The position numbers and the translations under genes were made by a program. The notes under the pieces are model-generated. The model made no database searches, was not told the DNA's origin, and saw nothing but the letters and a program-made list of their open reading frames with translations. Positions 24,030 to 36,056 of a stretch of 64,000 nucleotides of DNA are shown here, in pieces (the first letter of the stretch is position 1; each line of letters opens with the position of its first letter). Where the stretch lies: positions 125,624,754 to 125,688,753 of the forward strand of contig CP136061.1 of the NCBI GenBank assembly GCA_032622095.1, given 5' to 3'. This DNA comes from Siphonodentalium dalli. Its lineage: Eukaryota > Mollusca > Scaphopoda > Gadilida > Siphonodentaliidae.

Positions 24030-25947
24030 CTCCGCAGTATCATTTTCAATGACGTGTATTGCAAAGACGTGGATCGGACATCACATGTCATACATGTACC
24101 AAATAGTAAATGCCTTGATATCAAGCATGAAATTAACAATGATGAAATAACAAAGCACGAGGTTCACGAAGCACTCGGCGAGATGAAAAATAAGAAGTCT
24201 CCAGGACCAGATAAGATTCGAAACGAACTTCTTAAAGCGGTAGTGCCGATAATTATTGACGATATAAAGCGACTTTGGAGCGAATCTTTGTTGAAACCAA
24301 TACACAAAAAGGGGGTAGAAAAGATCCTATAACTACAGAGCTATTCCATTGAGCAATTCATTAGGAAAGCTGTTCAATAAGGTGATAAACACAAGGCTTT
24401 CAAATGATCTTGAAACCAATAATATTATAAGTGAAAATCAGTTCGGATTCATGAAGCACAAAAGTACAATATATAGTGCATTTATACTCAAAACCATAAT
24501 AAACCGATATAAAAGAGACGGCAAGCCTTTGGATACTGCATTCATAGATTTTCGAAAAGCATTTGATTCTGTTAATAGACCAATATTATTTGAAAAACTG
24601 AAGCACATAGGTATAAGTGGGAATAACTTTAAAATGTTGAAATTGATGTATTTGAAAAGTTCATATATGGTCGACACAAAAGCAGGATACGGCCCTGCGA
24701 ACGTTTCAACGATTGGAGTCCGCCAATGATATATAATATCACCCACACTATTCAAAATATGCATTGATGATATAAGGTATGAATTTGATCCCTCATGTTC
24801 TCCTATCCGATTAGGAGATCAACTGATAAGTCATCTACTTTTTGCGGACGATTTGGTTTTGTTCTCTGACACAAATGATGGTCTCCAAAAATGTCTAAAT
24901 AAACTAGACGCATATACGCGCGTTAATTGTCTAAGTGTCAATACTGAGAAAACAAAATGTATTGTATTCCGAAAAGGATACACCCGAAATGTGCCAAATT
25001 TCCAATAAATGGGGCTATAGTAGATGTCGTAAAAGAGTATAACTACCTAGGTATAACATTTTGTGCCAATGGATCATTTAAGAAGGCACAGACTGAAATG
25101 CAACTTAAAGGTATGAAGGCAGTATTCTCGTTGAGAAAGTCTCTTCGAGAACATTCTCTGTTCTCTGTTGATTTGTGGGTTAAACTCTTCGACAAACTCA
25201 TCAAGCCAATTATTCTTTACGGATGTGAGATATGGGCTTCAGATATAAATTTGAACAGATTAAACACAATACCGTGTGAAATTACTCACATAAAGTTTTG
25301 TAAGTCTGTACTCGGAGTTAGCAAACAGGCGTCACACCATGCAGTTAGGGCCGAGCTCGGGAGATACCCGACAGTGATCGATGCTCTATCCAGAGCTATC
25401 AAATACACAAAGCGAATTTCTGAATCAGATCCACATTCACTCATTTATACTGCAGCTATGTCCAGTGATGAATTTGTCATCCCTGAACATGAATCAGTGA
25501 GACTCGGCATTCCAAAATTAAATTAAATTGTTCCCAATGCCTCAATTCACAAACAGATAAATGACATTAAAATCAAATTGAAAGAAAGCCACATAGAGAA
25601 TTATAAAACTGATATTTTCAACGATGACAAATGTTCGGGCGCGAATAAGTTAAGGACGTACCGTGTGGTGAAACAACATTATACACAAGAACCTTATCTT
25701 AATATTGTCCAGAATATCGACACACAAATTATGTTTTGTAAACTATGAATTAGTAATCATAACTTGGAAATTGAAAAGGGTCGCCATAAACAGCCAAAAG
25801 TGTCACTTGATGAAATAATTTGTAGGAAATGTAACATGGAGGTTGAGAATGAAGAACACTTCCTTATGCGCTGCAACACATATGGTAAGATGCGTAAACA
25901 CTTCTTTTGTGAGATAGGGATAATGAGTGATACATTTATTGGATTGA
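24030..25947 (+). pseudogene. Non-LTR retrotransposon (jockey/CR1-like) ORF2 remnant, copy 1
   Basis: Broken ORFs at 24054-24332, 24349-24729, 24957-25526 and 25764-25955 encode parts of a LINE reverse transcriptase. Recognisable are SPGPDKI (finger region), FIDFRKAFDSV (catalytic block A), FADDLVLFSD near 24841 (catalytic block C), and a C-terminal cysteine/histidine knuckle CRKCNMEVENEEHFLMRC. Frameshifts and stops separate the blocks, and the endonuclease and 5' region are absent. The insertion is therefore dead. The superfamily is inferred from motif style only. Confidence 0.8.
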
Positions 25948-26256
25948 TTGATTGATTGATTAGGGTTTTATGTCGCTTTAGCCACTAAGGCCATATCACG
26001 ACATTGCCAGTTTTAATGGTGGAGGAAATCCGCACACTTACGGCTAATCTAACAGTGATTTCAATGGCTGATAAACTCGTCGACCATGTGCGACAAACCA
26101 CCGGCCATCGGCAAGTAACTGGCAACTTTCCCAGATAACGATTTCGAGTTACAAAGTCCACGATGGAAACATGTGGATTTGAACCCTTATCGCCAGCGCT
26201 GGAAGGCGAAACGGCTTGGAGTTGTACCCCTAACCGATTGAGCCACCGAGGCCCCC
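25948..26256 (-). mobile_element. tRNA-derived SINE inserted in the LINE
   Basis: On the minus strand the element starts with a tRNA-like head. The A-box is TGGCTCAATCGGTTAGGGG and the B-box GGTTCAAATCC (26185-26175). After a body containing TTTCCTCCACCATTAAAAC it ends in an (ATCA)n tail. It is flanked by an 11-bp direct repeat, TATTGGATTGA (25937-25947 and 26257-26267), the expected target duplication. LINE sequence resumes directly after it. This arrangement is common for molluscan SINEs. Confidence 0.8.
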
Positions 26257-27927
26257 TATTGGATTGAATGATGGCCAAAAATTCCAATACATAATGCAAA
26301 GTATTTGATTCTGTTAATAGACCAATATTATTTGAAAAACTGAAGCACATAGGTATAAGTGGGAATAACTTTAAAATGTTGAAATTGATGTATTTGAAAA
26401 GTTCATATATGGTAGACACAAAAGCAGGATACGGCCCTGCGAACGTTTCAACGATTGGAGTCCGCCAATGATATATAATATCACCCACACTATTCAAAAT
26501 ATGCATTGATGATATAAGGTATGAATTTGATCCCTCATGTTCTCCTATCCGATTAGGAGATCAACTGATAAGTCATCTACTTTTTGCGGACGATTTGGTT
26601 TTGTTCTCTGACACAAATGATGGTCTCCAAAAATGTCTAAATAAACTAGACGCATATACGCGCGTTAATTGTCTAAGTGTCAATACTGAGAAAACAAAAT
26701 GTATTGTATTCCGAAAAGGATACACCCGAAATGTGCCAAATTTCCAATAAATGGGGCTATAGTAGATGTCGTAAAAGAGTATAACTACCTAGGTATAACA
26801 TTTTGTGCCAATGGATCATTTAAGAAGGCACAGACTGAAATGCAACTTAAAGGTATGAAGGCAGTATTCTCGTTGAGAAAGTCTCTTCGAGAACATTCTC
26901 TGTTCTCTGTTGATTTGTGGGTTAAACTCTTTGACAAACTCATCAAGCCAATTATTCTTTACGGATGTGAGATATGGGCTTCAGATATAAATTTGAACAG
27001 ATTAAACACAATACCGTGTGAAATTACTCACATAAAGTTTTGTAAGTCTGTACTCGGAGTTAGCAAACAGGCGTCACACCATGCAGTTAGGGCCGAGCTC
27101 GGGAGATACCCGACAGTGATCGATGCTCTATCCAGAGCTATCAAATACACAAAGCGAATTTCTGAATCAGATCCACATTCACTCATTTATACTGCAGCTA
27201 TGTCCAGTGATGAATTTGTCATCCCTGAACATGAATCAGTGAGACTCGGCATTCCAAAATTAAATTAAATTGTTCCCAATGCCTCAATTCACAAACAGAT
27301 AAATGACATTAAAATCAAATTGAAAGAAAGCCACATAGAGAATTATAAAACTGATATTTTCAACGATGACAAATGTTCGGGCGCGAATAAGTTAAGGACG
27401 TACCGTGTGGTGAAACAACATTATACACAAGAACCTTATCTTAATATTGTCCAGAATATCGACACACAAATTATGTTTTGTAAACTATGAATTAGTAATC
27501 ATAACTTGGAAATTGAAAAGGGTCGCCATAAACAGCCAAAAGTGTCACTTGATGAAATAATTTGTAGGAAATGTAACATGGAGGTTGAGAATGAAGAACA
27601 CTTCCTTATGCGCTGCAACACATATGGTAAGATGCGTAAACACTTCTTTTGTGAGATAGGGATAATGAGTGATAAATTTATTGGATTGAATGATGGCCAA
27701 AAATTCCAATACATAATGCAAAATAACGAGCCTCATACAGGCAACATAATCTGCAACATGGTCCGGACATTTTTCAAAGAAAGGTCAGATTCTGCTGATA
27801 TAATAATGAAATAGTTACTACAGTATATGTATTATGTTGAATCATTGTTGACATTGTTATATATATTTGTTATTTTGACATCGGTCCCGTGTGGACGTTT
27901 TATGTCATTAAACTATCTATCTATCTT
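26257..27927 (+). pseudogene. Non-LTR retrotransposon ORF2 remnant, duplicated copy 2
   Basis: After finishing the SINE-interrupted LINE (to about 26302), the sequence jumps back to the reverse-transcriptase block and repeats 24567-25947 at an offset of 1742, nearly identical. It then continues through the C-terminal knuckle to a stop at 27812-27814 and ends with an (ATCT)n tail at about 27911-27926. Copy 2 lacks the SINE. This is an internal tandem duplication of a dead LINE or an assembly artefact. Confidence 0.8.
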
Positions 27928-27929
27928 AA

Positions 27930-28448
27930 ATATATGGGCAGCGTTGGCGGTGGGTACGCTGTTAAAATATTCAGCTCCGTCAAAAACCGCCATAAACAGA
28001 AAGAATACTAAAATATAGACATACCTTGTTCTTATACAAATCATAAATATGTCATAAACAGTATGTTATTGTCAAATGTTTTTCTTTGTTAAATAAACAA
28101 AAGCAAAACACGTTACTGAACCTGGCTTTTGTTTAGATCCGGATATGGTAAACATAAAGAGCGTTATTTGTTACTGTTTTCCTGATATGGAGATAATAAA
28201 TAGCGTTTATATCATTTGTGTGTGATTAACCAATAGAAGTGTGATGTGTTATTTAAACAGAAACAAAACTTCTGTAACACGGGCAGGTTCTTGTTTCCGT
28301 ACACCATCGTACGTCTTGACGACAATATACTATTTACGCGCTGATTATGTTTGACATATGAACAAAACTATATCTGTTTTAATATTCCTTCTGTTGATGG
28401 CGATTTTAACAAATATGAATATTTCTGCAACGAACACCGCCCGTGCCT
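27930..28448. mobile_element. TTAA-flanked MITE, family M subfamily 2 (M4)
   Basis: 519 bp between TTAA 27926-27929 and 28449-28452, with GGGCAGCGTTGGCGG and ACACCGCCCGTGCC ends. The left TTAA lies at the end of the LINE's ATCT tail, so the MITE inserted into the tail. One AAAGAGCGTT motif is intact (near 28156); the second is altered to AAATAGCGTT. Confidence 0.75.
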
Positions 28449-28452
28449 TTAA

Positions 28453-29200
28453 CGCCCGACAACCTTCTTAAAGGGGTTAATTAATTAGAGCACGCATAGC
28501 TTTAGTACGTTGAAAATTATTAATTGAAATATTGGTGTGTGTATACATGTGTAGTTAGAGCGTTGCATGGCTCTCACAAAAATATTGGACTGGGTGTAAG
28601 CCGGTCATGTGAAAAAGTAATGCGGAGTACGGCGGTCGCACAACATTATTTCGACACACAGTTGTCGTGTCAAACATTCGGCAGTAGGTTAGCGTTATTT
28701 AGTATTTGTGGATGTCCTTTAACATGGGGAAAATAGACTACTGCGCTTGAACGAGCATGTGAATTTGTCGTTTTTAATGTACAGCAACTTGATAATCAAT
28801 AACAGAGGCATTCTCTGTCAAATAAGGTCGCTCTATTTACGGTATTAATTGCGGAACTTTCTAAAGTAAACTACGCGTAAACGGATACATACGGTAAATT
28901 ATAGAATGTGCCGGAATCGGCCTAATCGCCCCAGGGCCAACTCGCCCAGTCGACGTGTGTCAATTCGGTACCTACTATAACATGTACCCGAGTCCGATAC
29001 GGAATAAAAGATGTATACGGGTGTTATATAGCGTTTGGTCCGTTGTTTCTCAATGAATATTATTGAAATTTGGTGTATATGTCCGGGCTGGGACATGGAA
29101 TACAACAACGTTTGAATTGTTTTTAAATTTACAAATTTGTTGATTTTATTCAATTTTTTTTCGTTCTGAAAACACACTATAAAGTGTATATAATATAATA
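28453..29200. repeat. Dispersed repeat fragment, no gene recognised
   Basis: 28555-28650 matches 23698-23800. The rest is AT-rich with no recognisable gene; the 106-codon minus ORF at 29219-28899 has no visible domain. Confidence 0.5.
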
Positions 29201-29201
29201 A

Positions 29202-29500
29202 CGAACACGAGACATACATAATTTATAAACTGTTAACAAAAGATATCAAATTCAATACATGACAAAGATGACTCAGTGGAGTTTATAAAGTGAACATAAA
29301 AACATTGAGGTAAGAATCTTTTTAAGGAATGCAACTTTATTTAATGATAATAAACACATAAATTAAAATAACAAACATGAGACATACATGATTTATAAAC
29401 TGTTAACAAAAGATATCAAACTCAATACATGACAAAGATGACTCAGTGAAGTTTATAAAGTGAACATAAAAATATTAAGGTAAGAATCTGTTTAAGCATT
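29202..29500. repeat. Direct duplication of about 125 bp
   Basis: The segment beginning GAGACATACATAATTTATAA near 29207 repeats near 29377, with a few substitutions over about 125 bp. Spacing is about 170 bp. No coding content. Confidence 0.65.
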
Positions 29501-30937
29501 ACTAAACCGTTTAGCACAGACCACAGTCCACTTCACTCATCCGATCATCACCAAACTTCATATTTATCTTGATATTGATCTATCAGATGAGAGCTATCAA
29601 ATATTTTTTTAATTTCATAGGAAAAAATGGTCGCCAGCGGCCATATTGCATTTACGTTATATTTTATCGCGTCATGTCGATATCTAGTATTACTTAGAAA
29701 TTTCACCTTTCCAGATTCATAATTGCTCCATTGACTGTAACAGATGAAATTATTCCCCTCTTCGGATAGAGTGTCACTGAAACTTTATTTTGTCAGACTG
29801 TCTGTATAATCACTGATTATATATGGCAATAATCTGTAATAAGATGTAGCACTATTTTATTTTATATTTACATGCAGTGCTGTTTTTATACATCAATTAT
29901 AATCCCCCTAGATCATCATGTGATCGATCATACATCGCGCGAGGACCTGGTTGAATTAAGGGGGTTTTATGGATCACTTCTGTCCTCAAGCTAGATTATA
30001 CTTATGACATTTAATGGCATGATTCTAACGTGGAGGGTTAGATATGCTTGAGAAACCACCACTCTTTAATTCACACCAAGTTCTCAGCTGTCATGTTCGG
30101 ATATTAGAACCCATAGCCATGATATATGGTTTATTTTGTGTATACTAGTAACATAGTTATTTTCAGTACCTTTATATACCAGTACTGTGTATAACAATGC
30201 ATATAAATTAATCCATGTATACATGTATATTGATTCAACGGATGGTTTTGTCCATCAGTCTATCAAATTTGCGGGGAAAACATGGCCACAAGCAGTACAC
30301 CCTGCTAAATTTCGAATTTGAATCAATTGGCGCACCCTGCAGCCAGCTTTTATTGGAGAACTTTTTCTTATGTGGATATTTTGGGTCACCGCTAGATGTG
30401 AGCCATATTTTGTTCTCAAACTGTCCTTGTGAAGACATCACTGCCAGCGGTGATCTTCAATTTTACTATTTTTATGGCTAAATAATTTGGTTGATCCTAC
30501 AGACGACACCCCTTGTCCGATCGTCATCAGATTCCACAATTATCTTCTGGATAACCAGGGTGAGAGTAATCTAATTTTCCCGAATTTCGTTAAAAAACAT
30601 TACCACAGGCAGCAATTTGGTATCTTACTCTTTGATCCTCTTTTGCATGACTGAATTGTTTAGCAACTGTACAGACATATCCCTCATCTGGTTTTTATAT
30701 ACATGTATATCTCTTCATGCGGATAGCCAGTATTGCGTATAGGTACTTCAACTTTCTGCATTCCTGTCATCATTTGAAATATAAAAATTTACCTGATACA
30801 TGCACCCTTCAAAATTTGTTTCGTCGTATCTATTTTAATGACCCGTATGGTAATATTGATACAGATATATTTGTCAAACATTTCTTTGTACAATATACAG
30901 GTATTTAGTTTGTAACTAAATCTAGAAATATATAATA
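29501..30937. other. No gene recognised
   Basis: AT-rich sequence with short ORFs lacking domains. No RNA gene or known repeat was recognised. Confidence 0.45.
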
Positions 30938-30949
30938 GTAACTCGTGGA

Positions 30950-31439
30950 CCCCACTTCGTCCGGGATGTTCCCCTCTGATTTTCGGAGAAATGCGCGATT
31001 TAACCTTGAATTGACTATTTTAAAGGTGAAGGTCATGTCGGGGTCACGATTTGACCCGTCCAAAACACTCCCCGGACAAAAGTCACGACAAAAGTACCCG
31101 TCGAAATCCGCCCGGCTTTATACCCGATTTGACCTTGAATTGACAATTTTGAATGTCAACATCAGGTCAGGGTCATGATTTGACCCACCCGAAACACTCC
31201 TGGTACAAAAGTAACAGTAGGTATCAAATTTCGTTGAAATACTTCCGTTTTACCAGATTTGACCTTGAATTGATCTTTTTGAATGTCAAAGTCAGGTCGG
31301 GATCAAGATTTGACCCGTCCAAAATACTCCCTGGAAATAATTTCCCCTAGGTATCAAATTTCGTCAAATCTGTCCGGCAGTTTTCCCGGCCATATCTAAC
31401 AGACAAACAGACAGACAAATGTCCAAAATATATATTAAA
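30950..31439 (-). mobile_element. Helitron-like element, degenerate 3' end
   Basis: Minus-strand element with a body of about 130-bp units containing TTTGACCTTGAATTGAC and a CTGT-type microsatellite next to an ATATATATTTTGGAC 5' motif. The 3' hairpin region (CCCGGACGAAGTGGGG on the minus strand) remains, but the CTAG terminus is mutated. It abuts the next element head-to-tail. Confidence 0.55.
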
Positions 31440-31819
31440 CTAGCTGATGTACTCGACTTCGTTCGGGCTAGTTAGGGATTTTTTTTGTGATCGCCTCCAT
31501 CTGGACAGTACCCAGTATATACAGCGTCTGGCCAAACTATTGTTCAATTGGTCCAGAAACATGCCTATATCAGCACGTTCGAGAACATGGTCCCACGTGA
31601 AATTGGACCCGTCCATATTGCTCCCGGGATCGAAGTAGTCCTACACACAAATTTTTAGTCGGATCGGTCAAGGTCCAGAAACATGCCTATGAGCGAGGTC
31701 AAGTTGACACGTTAAATACCAAATTCGAGCAGTGTTAGAGTCTATAACACATACACACATGCATTCACGCATACACACATACATACATACATACAGACAG
31801 GTGTTTCAAAATGTATAAT
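31440..31819 (-). mobile_element. Helitron-like element
   Basis: The minus-strand 3' end reads GCCCGAACGAAGTCGAGTAC, then ATCAG, then CTAG (31440-31443). The 5' side has ATACATTTTGAAACACC followed by a CTGT/TATG microsatellite (31740-31800). Same layout as the 8407-9791 array with a different body. Confidence 0.55.
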
Positions 31820-31974
31820 CGATAGCTACAACAATTCTATGGTAGATAGTTCACGGCCGACCTGATGCATGCATCTTAGTTTTCTTGTTACTAGTACCGC
31901 AGTAAGATTTAATACCCGCGGGTGCCGCATGTAAACCATGCATGGTTGAATGGCGGTACAACCGCTGTAATTAA

Positions 31975-32493
31975 ATATATGGACAGCGTTGGCGGTGGGT
32001 AAGCTGTTAAAATGTTCAGCTCCGTCAAAAACCGCCATAAACAGAAAGAATAGTAAAATATAGACAGACTTTGTTCTTATACAAATCAGAAATATGTCAC
32101 AAACAGTATGCTATTGTCAAATGTTTTACTTTGTTAAATAAACAAAAGCAAAACACGTTACAGAACCTGGCGTTTGTTTAGATCCGGATATGGTAAACAC
32201 AAAGAGCGTTATTTGTTACTGTTTTCCTGATATGGAGATAATGAATAGCGTTTATATCATGTGTGTGTGATTAACCAATAGAAGTGTGCTGTATTATGTA
32301 AACAGAAGCAAAACTTCTGCAACACGAGCAGGTTCTTGTTTACGTACACCATCGTACGTCTTGACGACAATATACTATTTACGCGCTGATTATGTTTGGC
32401 ATATGAACAAAACTATATATATTTTAATATTCCTTCTGTTGGTGGCGATTTGAACAAATATGAATAATTCTGCAATGAACGCCGCCCGTGCCT
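31975..32493. mobile_element. TTAA-flanked MITE, family M subfamily 2 (M5)
   Basis: 519 bp between TTAA 31971-31974 and 32494-32497, very similar to M4. Its left flank (31886-31970) is the repeat also seen at 23810-23870. Confidence 0.75.
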
Positions 32494-32497
32494 TTAA

Positions 32498-32860
32498 TGC
32501 CCTACAACCTTCTTAAAGGGGTTCATTAATCAGAGCACGCATATATAGCTTTAGTACGTTGCAGTGAACAAATAACAGCTTGCGACTGATTCGGTGATAT
32601 TGGGTGCCCCAGAATTGGATGTATGTCTCCGAGAGTATCCGTCATTCCATACATATATCACACAATACCACAGCGTCGGTTCGATCAAAAATAATTACAG
32701 ACTCCGTAACTGGGCAATATGTTATGGCGACATGGTTCTCAACTCACGTTTCGATGAAAATTTATGAATATGATCCATCCGTCATTGGTAATACAATAAC
32801 ATGTACTTGTAAGTTGTAGTCAACACACTTGTGACTGACTCATCATGAGTCATGACTCAG
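32498..32860. other. No gene recognised
   Basis: Short AT-rich spacer between two MITEs. Confidence 0.5.
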
Positions 32861-32864
32861 TTAA

Positions 32865-33357
32865 AGGCACGTGAGGCCTTAGTTGTCGAAAATATTCATA
32901 TTTGTTCCAATCACCGTAAACAGAAAAACATTAAAACGCACACAGTTTCGTTCATATATACCATGACCATCGTGTAAACAGCATGTTATCACAAAGACCT
33001 ACTATATTTTACCTAAGCAAGAGTCTGATTGTGTTACAGAAGACAGTACAATGCTACTGGCTAATCACACACATATGTCATAAACGCTCTTTATTAGTTC
33101 CATATCAGGAAATCACCAACAAAGAACGCTCTTTATGTTTACCATCATAATATAAACAAACACCAGAAAAGTAACTTTTTATGCTTTTGTTTACATAACA
33201 ATGGTCAAACAGATGACAATAACATACTGTTTATGCGATATTTCTTATTTGTATACGGACAAAGTCTGTCTACATTTTGATGTTCTTTCTGTTTGTGGCG
33301 GTTTTTGACGGGTTTAAATATTTTCACAGGATACCCACCGCCAAGGCCAACCGTACC
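32865..33357. mobile_element. TTAA-flanked MITE, family M subfamily 1, inverted (M6)
   Basis: Opposite in orientation to M1 and M3. The left TTAA is at 32861-32864 and the right terminus has lost its TTAA. AACGCTCTTTAT motifs occur near 33083 and 33127. Confidence 0.7.
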
Positions 33358-33385
33358 TAGTTCCGCAACATATATGTAAGGAGTT

Positions 33386-33730
33386 ATTAGAAGTACGAGG
33401 GCATTATGGGGGTCCGGGCTGCGAGTCTTCTTATTGCATGGGGGCACAATTTAGTTTAGTGGTTAATATAGGTACTTCTGTTTGGCCGTGACCACCCTCC
33501 GTGCGTATGTGGGTTTAAATGACACCCGCGCACAAATATGGCCACTAACCCCTCCCCCCCCCCTAGACGCAACAGGGGCGGTCCAGGCTGTTATAGCTTC
33601 GTTAGCGGTAAACATATTCGGCGATGGCGGCATTTTGGGGTTAATTGCCAGCCTTTCGTTGTCGATTCGCCCTTGTTTCTTCGTGAGTGTAGTCGATGGT
33701 AGTTCCGCAACGTATATTTAAGGAGTTTTT
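33386..33730. repeat. Dispersed G/C-rich repeat, copy 1
   Basis: Contains GAAGTACGAGGGCATTA, GGCCGTGACCACC and GGCGATGGCGGCATTTTGG blocks that recur at 34485-34613, 50747-50789 and 51794-51985. The Polinton and a hAT element are both inserted in one such copy. Confidence 0.6.
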
Positions 33731-34172
33731 AGGTTACACAGGTGTAAATATTTTCCATAGGCCTCAGTGCTAACGTTTTAGCGTATACTATTGGCAATAT
33801 AAACATTGGGTCCAGAATTTTCTTTAAATCTGAAAAATTGACACTTTGGGAAACTTTTTGCACAAAAATATCAGGTACGACAGGCAGGGAATTCGCATTT
33901 AAATCTTGTGTTTTTCTAACTAGTGTCAGAACCGCATAAAAAAATACTGTCATATTTTAGACCACAACAAAAAATTCACTACAGAGGATTAATTCCTGTG
34001 CCAATGGCTATTTACCAGTGGGAAACCATAGGGAAGAGGTGTGATGATGTTTTTATGCAAAAAGCACACAAGGCTATTGACCAATCAGGGCCCAGTGTCT
34101 ATTTAATTCTCTCCTATATATTCCTCCCGCATCCGCTAGAGGTCTCTCCGAACCTTATTTACACCAGTGTAA
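33731..34172. mobile_element. MITE with GGTTACAC..GGTGTAAAT ends, copy 2
   Basis: Same family as 21806-22341: GGTTACACAGGTGTAAAT left end and ATTTACACCAGTGTAACC right end. It lacks the internal 96-bp duplication of copy 1. Confidence 0.75.
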
Positions 34173-34613
34173 CCTAAATCGATAGCCCGCTTTTTCGCGG
34201 GATAATTGTAACTCCCTACATTTCTTAAGAATTGCCCAACAATGGAAAAAATGTGTTCAAAAACAATATCACTTCTGTGGTTCTTAATTTATCACACACA
34301 ATTTAACCCCACCCCCTTTAACACATTATTCATAAAAAAGCACAAATTTCCACCACAGGTCATGTTCAGGCCCCATTTTCACACAGTTTTTGGGGTCTGG
34401 TGTTGTAAACTTGGCTCAGCTATGGAAGACTGCACAAGATCCTTTCCATGAGAGAACTTCTGGTAATGTGAGGTCAGTGTAACCATTAGAAGTACGAGGG
34501 CATTACGGGGGTCCGGGCTGTGAGTCTTCTATTGGGGGCACAATTTTGTAATTCTGGCTGACTCTGGCAAAGCATGGGTTAATATCAGTTCGGCCGTGAC
34601 CACCGTGCTTGTA
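34173..34613. repeat. Left flank of the Polinton, repeat copy 2
   Basis: 34485-34613 repeats 33387-33500 (GAAGTACGAGGGCATTACGG ...). The repeat is cut by the Polinton and appears to resume at 50747. No gene. Confidence 0.5.
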
Positions 34614-34619
34614 TCGATC
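34614..34619. repeat. Polinton left target-site duplication (TCGATC)
   Basis: TCGATC lies directly before the terminal AGAAGAATAGGGG and is repeated exactly after the right end at 50741-50746. A 6-bp duplication and 5'-AG...CT-3' ends are the Polinton standard. Confidence 0.95.
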
Positions 34620-35056
34620 AGAAGAATAGGGGTCTCCTTCGCCCCACTTCTAAAAATAGAATCTTTGGGGTCTAAAATTGGTTGTGGGTGTCTCGTTCGC
34701 GTCACATCTAAAAATAGAATCTTTGGGTCTAAAAATTGGTTGTGGGTGTCTCGTTCGCCTCACTTCTCAAAATAGAATCTTTGGGTCTAAAAATTGTTTG
34801 AGGGTAAAATTGTTCGAGGATAAAATTGGTTGTACTAAAATATTCCAAATTATCAAAAACCCCAAAAAAAAATATCCAAACTTCCAAATTATCAAAACCC
34901 CAAAATTTCAAAACTTCAAATATGTCTAATCTTCCAAAAATTTCAAATCTTCCAAAAATTTCAAATCTTCCAAATATTTCAAAAATTTCAAAACCACCAA
35001 AATGTCGAATGTTAAATTATTTGCGCGTAATATCTTTCGTTATTTTTTTTGTTCAA
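34620..35056 (+). repeat. Polinton left terminal inverted repeat
   Basis: 437 bp, inverted copy of 50286-50740. The outer part contains three direct copies of a unit of about 53 bp including AAAATAGAATCTTTGGGTCT. The inner part is a 9/18-bp minisatellite of TTTCAAATCTTCCAAAAA. Short ORFs here are by-products of these repeats. Confidence 0.95.
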
Positions 35057-36056
35057 CCAATGTTTCAATGTATTTATTAATCGATGTTTAGAAAATAGCT
35101 TTATTGGACATTGTGACCATCGATATGAATGCATACATTACAGTGTTTATCGGACGCAGTTCATATAATTGTCATACCTGAAAATAGACACCATTACTTT
35201 TACATAAATAATAAAGAGCGTTTATTCTTTACACTCTCTCTACCCCAGATGAAGTTATTGAGTATATGACAGGTGTGTATTATCGTGAATTATTGGAAGT
35301 ATTGAGATGTACTATGTTGAATCACTAACGGTCGAAAATTGTAATGTGAAATTACAACCCTCCAGAATGAATTGTCATATTCGCTGTACACGCAATCACA
35401 CACGCGACATTGGTAGTAACAATGTGTCTTTCACACCTTTGCTTTACCAAATGAATTCTATTATTTCCCCGGTCACAGTTATATGTCATTCAGAAAACAT
35501 ATCGATTTAATGTCTGAACAAACGGGTTAGTATCAATTAAGGTTGATAAACTGTGTCATTCACACGATAATTAGTTATCCAAAACATGCATACATATTAC
35601 GTCAGGTCGTGAGACACTCAATTATAGACATTGCTTTGATGACATTGTTATAACAACATTACGTAATAACCACTTATCACTCCATTCACACTTACGATCA
35701 TATACCGAAACTACAGGTAGCACCGATGATGTAACATTATATCACTGCTATTGTACCAATGATAGGTTCAGACAAGTTCGATGTTTAGAAAAATAGATAA
35801 TCTGCAGGTGTTCTCAGCGGGGGGGAACACAGGGTTACGTAATAATAACCAGTTAAACAACTAATGTTGTCTCGTCCGTAAAAACCAATTATCGGCCTAT
35901 TCATACATTACGTTCATATATATAATCTTATATAATGTTACGTCATCCGTGCTTGCATATGTTCGGGATTTTATGGTATAAAAATATATATGACTAAGCT
36001 GTATTCCATATAGTGAATAGACGCCGTTGTAATCACTACTCAGGACTTCTCGAAAA
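35057..36056. other. Polinton left subterminal non-coding region
   Basis: About 1 kb without a credible gene, upstream of the polymerase. It contains an ATAAAGAGCGTTTATT motif near 35212, shared with the family M MITEs, and TTACGTAA palindromes near 35660 and 35833. The polymerase promoter is at its right end. Confidence 0.6.
35977..35990 (+). promoter_or_regulatory. TATA box of the Polinton polymerase gene
   Basis: TATAAAAATATATA lies 80 nt before the polymerase ATG, a fitting distance for a short 5' UTR. It is a candidate site for the host TBP or for the element's own TBP homologue. Confidence 0.55.

Noticed and set aside
26170-26256. tRNA gene on the minus strand
   Set aside because: A- and B-boxes are present, but a full cloverleaf is not apparent and the unit is followed by a SINE body, tail and target duplication.
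34678-35080. Short ORFs in both terminal repeats of the Polinton
   Set aside because: They are translations of the 53-bp and 9/18-bp repeats and mirror each other because the ends are inverted copies.
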